Below are positions 63,484-64,000 of a stretch of DNA of 64,000 nucleotides, piece by piece. Source of the stretch: Candidatus Blochmanniella camponoti (lineage in GTDB: Bacteria; Pseudomonadota; Gammaproteobacteria; Enterobacterales; Enterobacteriaceae); NCBI RefSeq assembly GCF_023585825.1, contig NZ_CP097751.1, forward strand, positions 620,001 to 684,000. Reading direction: 5' to 3'. Within the stretch, counting starts at the first letter, position 1. Every line of letters begins with the position of its first letter. Made by a program: the position numbers and the translations under genes. Under the pieces are notes generated by a model. That model made no database searches and had not been told where the DNA came from. It worked only from the letters and a program-made list of their open reading frames with translations.

Positions 63484-64000
63484 GTGGACAGTTTCGATTT
63501 ATTAATTGTAAATCAGGGAATTTCCGGATTGGCATTAGCCTGCGGTTTGGGTGATTGTTTTCGCATTGCAATTATAGAACATAAAACTCATTTTCATATG
63601 TATGAAGCAGATCAATGGGATCTAGAAACATCATTAGTTAATATAACTAGCATGAGAATATTGCAATATTTAAAAATTTGGCATCAAAACATATCACATT
63701 TTTCTGTTTTATTACATAAATTAGAAATTATTAAAAAGAATAGTATAAGTAAAATTGTTTTCGATTCCGGTTACTTAGGATATCTTGAGCTAGGATATGT
63801 TATTAATAAATGTTATATATACCAAGCTTTAGTTGATCGCGCACGACAATTAAACAATATTATATTTATAGATTCATATGTACCTAAAGCAATAAATTAC
63901 CATGAAGATGCAGCATTTATTACAATAACTAATAATTATACGTTCAAAGCTAAATTAGTAATAGGTGCAGATGGAATTAATTCTTGGGTAAGAAACACCG
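63484..64000 (+). CDS. ubiI: 2-Octaprenylphenol hydroxylase (VisC), 5' part
   Basis: A FAD monooxygenase adding the C5 hydroxyl in ubiquinone synthesis. The gene starts at GTG 63484 (MDSFDLLIVNQG), as the ATG at 63482 leads to a stop. The 172 visible codons align with E. coli UbiI, with the DG motif GADGINSWVRN near residue 166. The FAD motif GGGMVG of E. coli is NQGISG here, so its first two glycines are missing, which is unusual in this family. The gene runs off the window; about 230 residues are missing. Confidence 0.88.
   Translation, partial: MDSFDLLIVNQGISGLALACGLGDCFRIAIIEHKTHFHMYEADQWDLETSLVNITSMRILQYLKIWHQNISHFSVLLHKLEIIKKNSISKIVFDSGYLGYLELGYVINKCYIYQALVDRARQLNNIIFIDSYVPKAINYHEDAAFITITNNYTFKAKLVIGADGINSWVRNT

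Overview
This window looks like part of the reduced, AT-rich chromosome of an insect endosymbiont in the Enterobacterales. My best guess is Candidatus Blochmannia, the symbiont of carpenter ants. The reasons are: nearly every gene has a close E. coli counterpart in conserved local order; coding density is moderate, with very AT-rich spacers; there are no insertion sequences, phage genes or CRISPR arrays; and pseudogenes lie exactly where the ancestral gene should be. The genus is inferred from gene content, not from a database search.

Layout. (1) 1-1479: coaA (cut by the window edge) and the thrU-tyrU-glyT-thrT tRNA cluster, without the tufB that follows it in E. coli. (2) 1617-19743: bfr, then the S10, spc and alpha ribosomal operons (rpsJ to rplQ, with secY and rpoA), then def-fmt, tsaC and aroE. 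The only broken ribosomal gene is rpmD (L30), which carries a one-base frameshift. (3) 19933-20052: a 5S rRNA gene alone, without 16S or 23S. (4) 20417-24580: gloB, rnhA, dnaQ, gmhA, tRNA-Thr(CGU) and a peroxiredoxin. (5) 26029-38353: tgt-yajC-secD-secF, ribD-ribH-nusB, pgpA, dxs-ispA and thiI. (6) 38675-48962: a yajR-like transporter, the cytochrome bo oxidase operon cyoABCDE, a decayed trigger factor gene, and clpP-clpX. (7) 49121-64000: yggX-mutY, yqgE-yqgF, metK, a decayed speB, pgk, fbaA, rpiA, fau, zapA, ubiH and the start of ubiI.

Read against E. coli, four collinear blocks have been joined (about 90 min, 74-72 min, 5-10 min and 66-65 min on the E. coli map). Two of the joints sit where E. 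coli has duplicated sequences: tufA/tufB, and rrnD/rrnH. This suggests ancestral recombination between repeats followed by loss of the repeats themselves. What survives is central: translation, protein export (SecY, SecD, SecF, YajC), aerobic respiration (Cyo, ubiquinone hydroxylases), riboflavin and isoprenoid synthesis, SAM synthesis, lower glycolysis and proteolysis.

I found no previously undescribed multi-gene system. The most distinctive unexplained signal is a set of very long, perfect or near-perfect inverted repeats in the intergenic DNA (42 bp without a loop at 18092; 27+12 bp nested at 17851; 22-bp stem at 53146; 17-bp stem at 50813; 15-bp stem at 30598; 30-bp palindrome at 61772), plus a 16-bp stem inside aroE. 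Other points worth a look are the loss of the haem ligand in bacterioferritin, the rpsE/rpmD lesion, long poly(A) tracts inside essential genes, and the two decayed genes.
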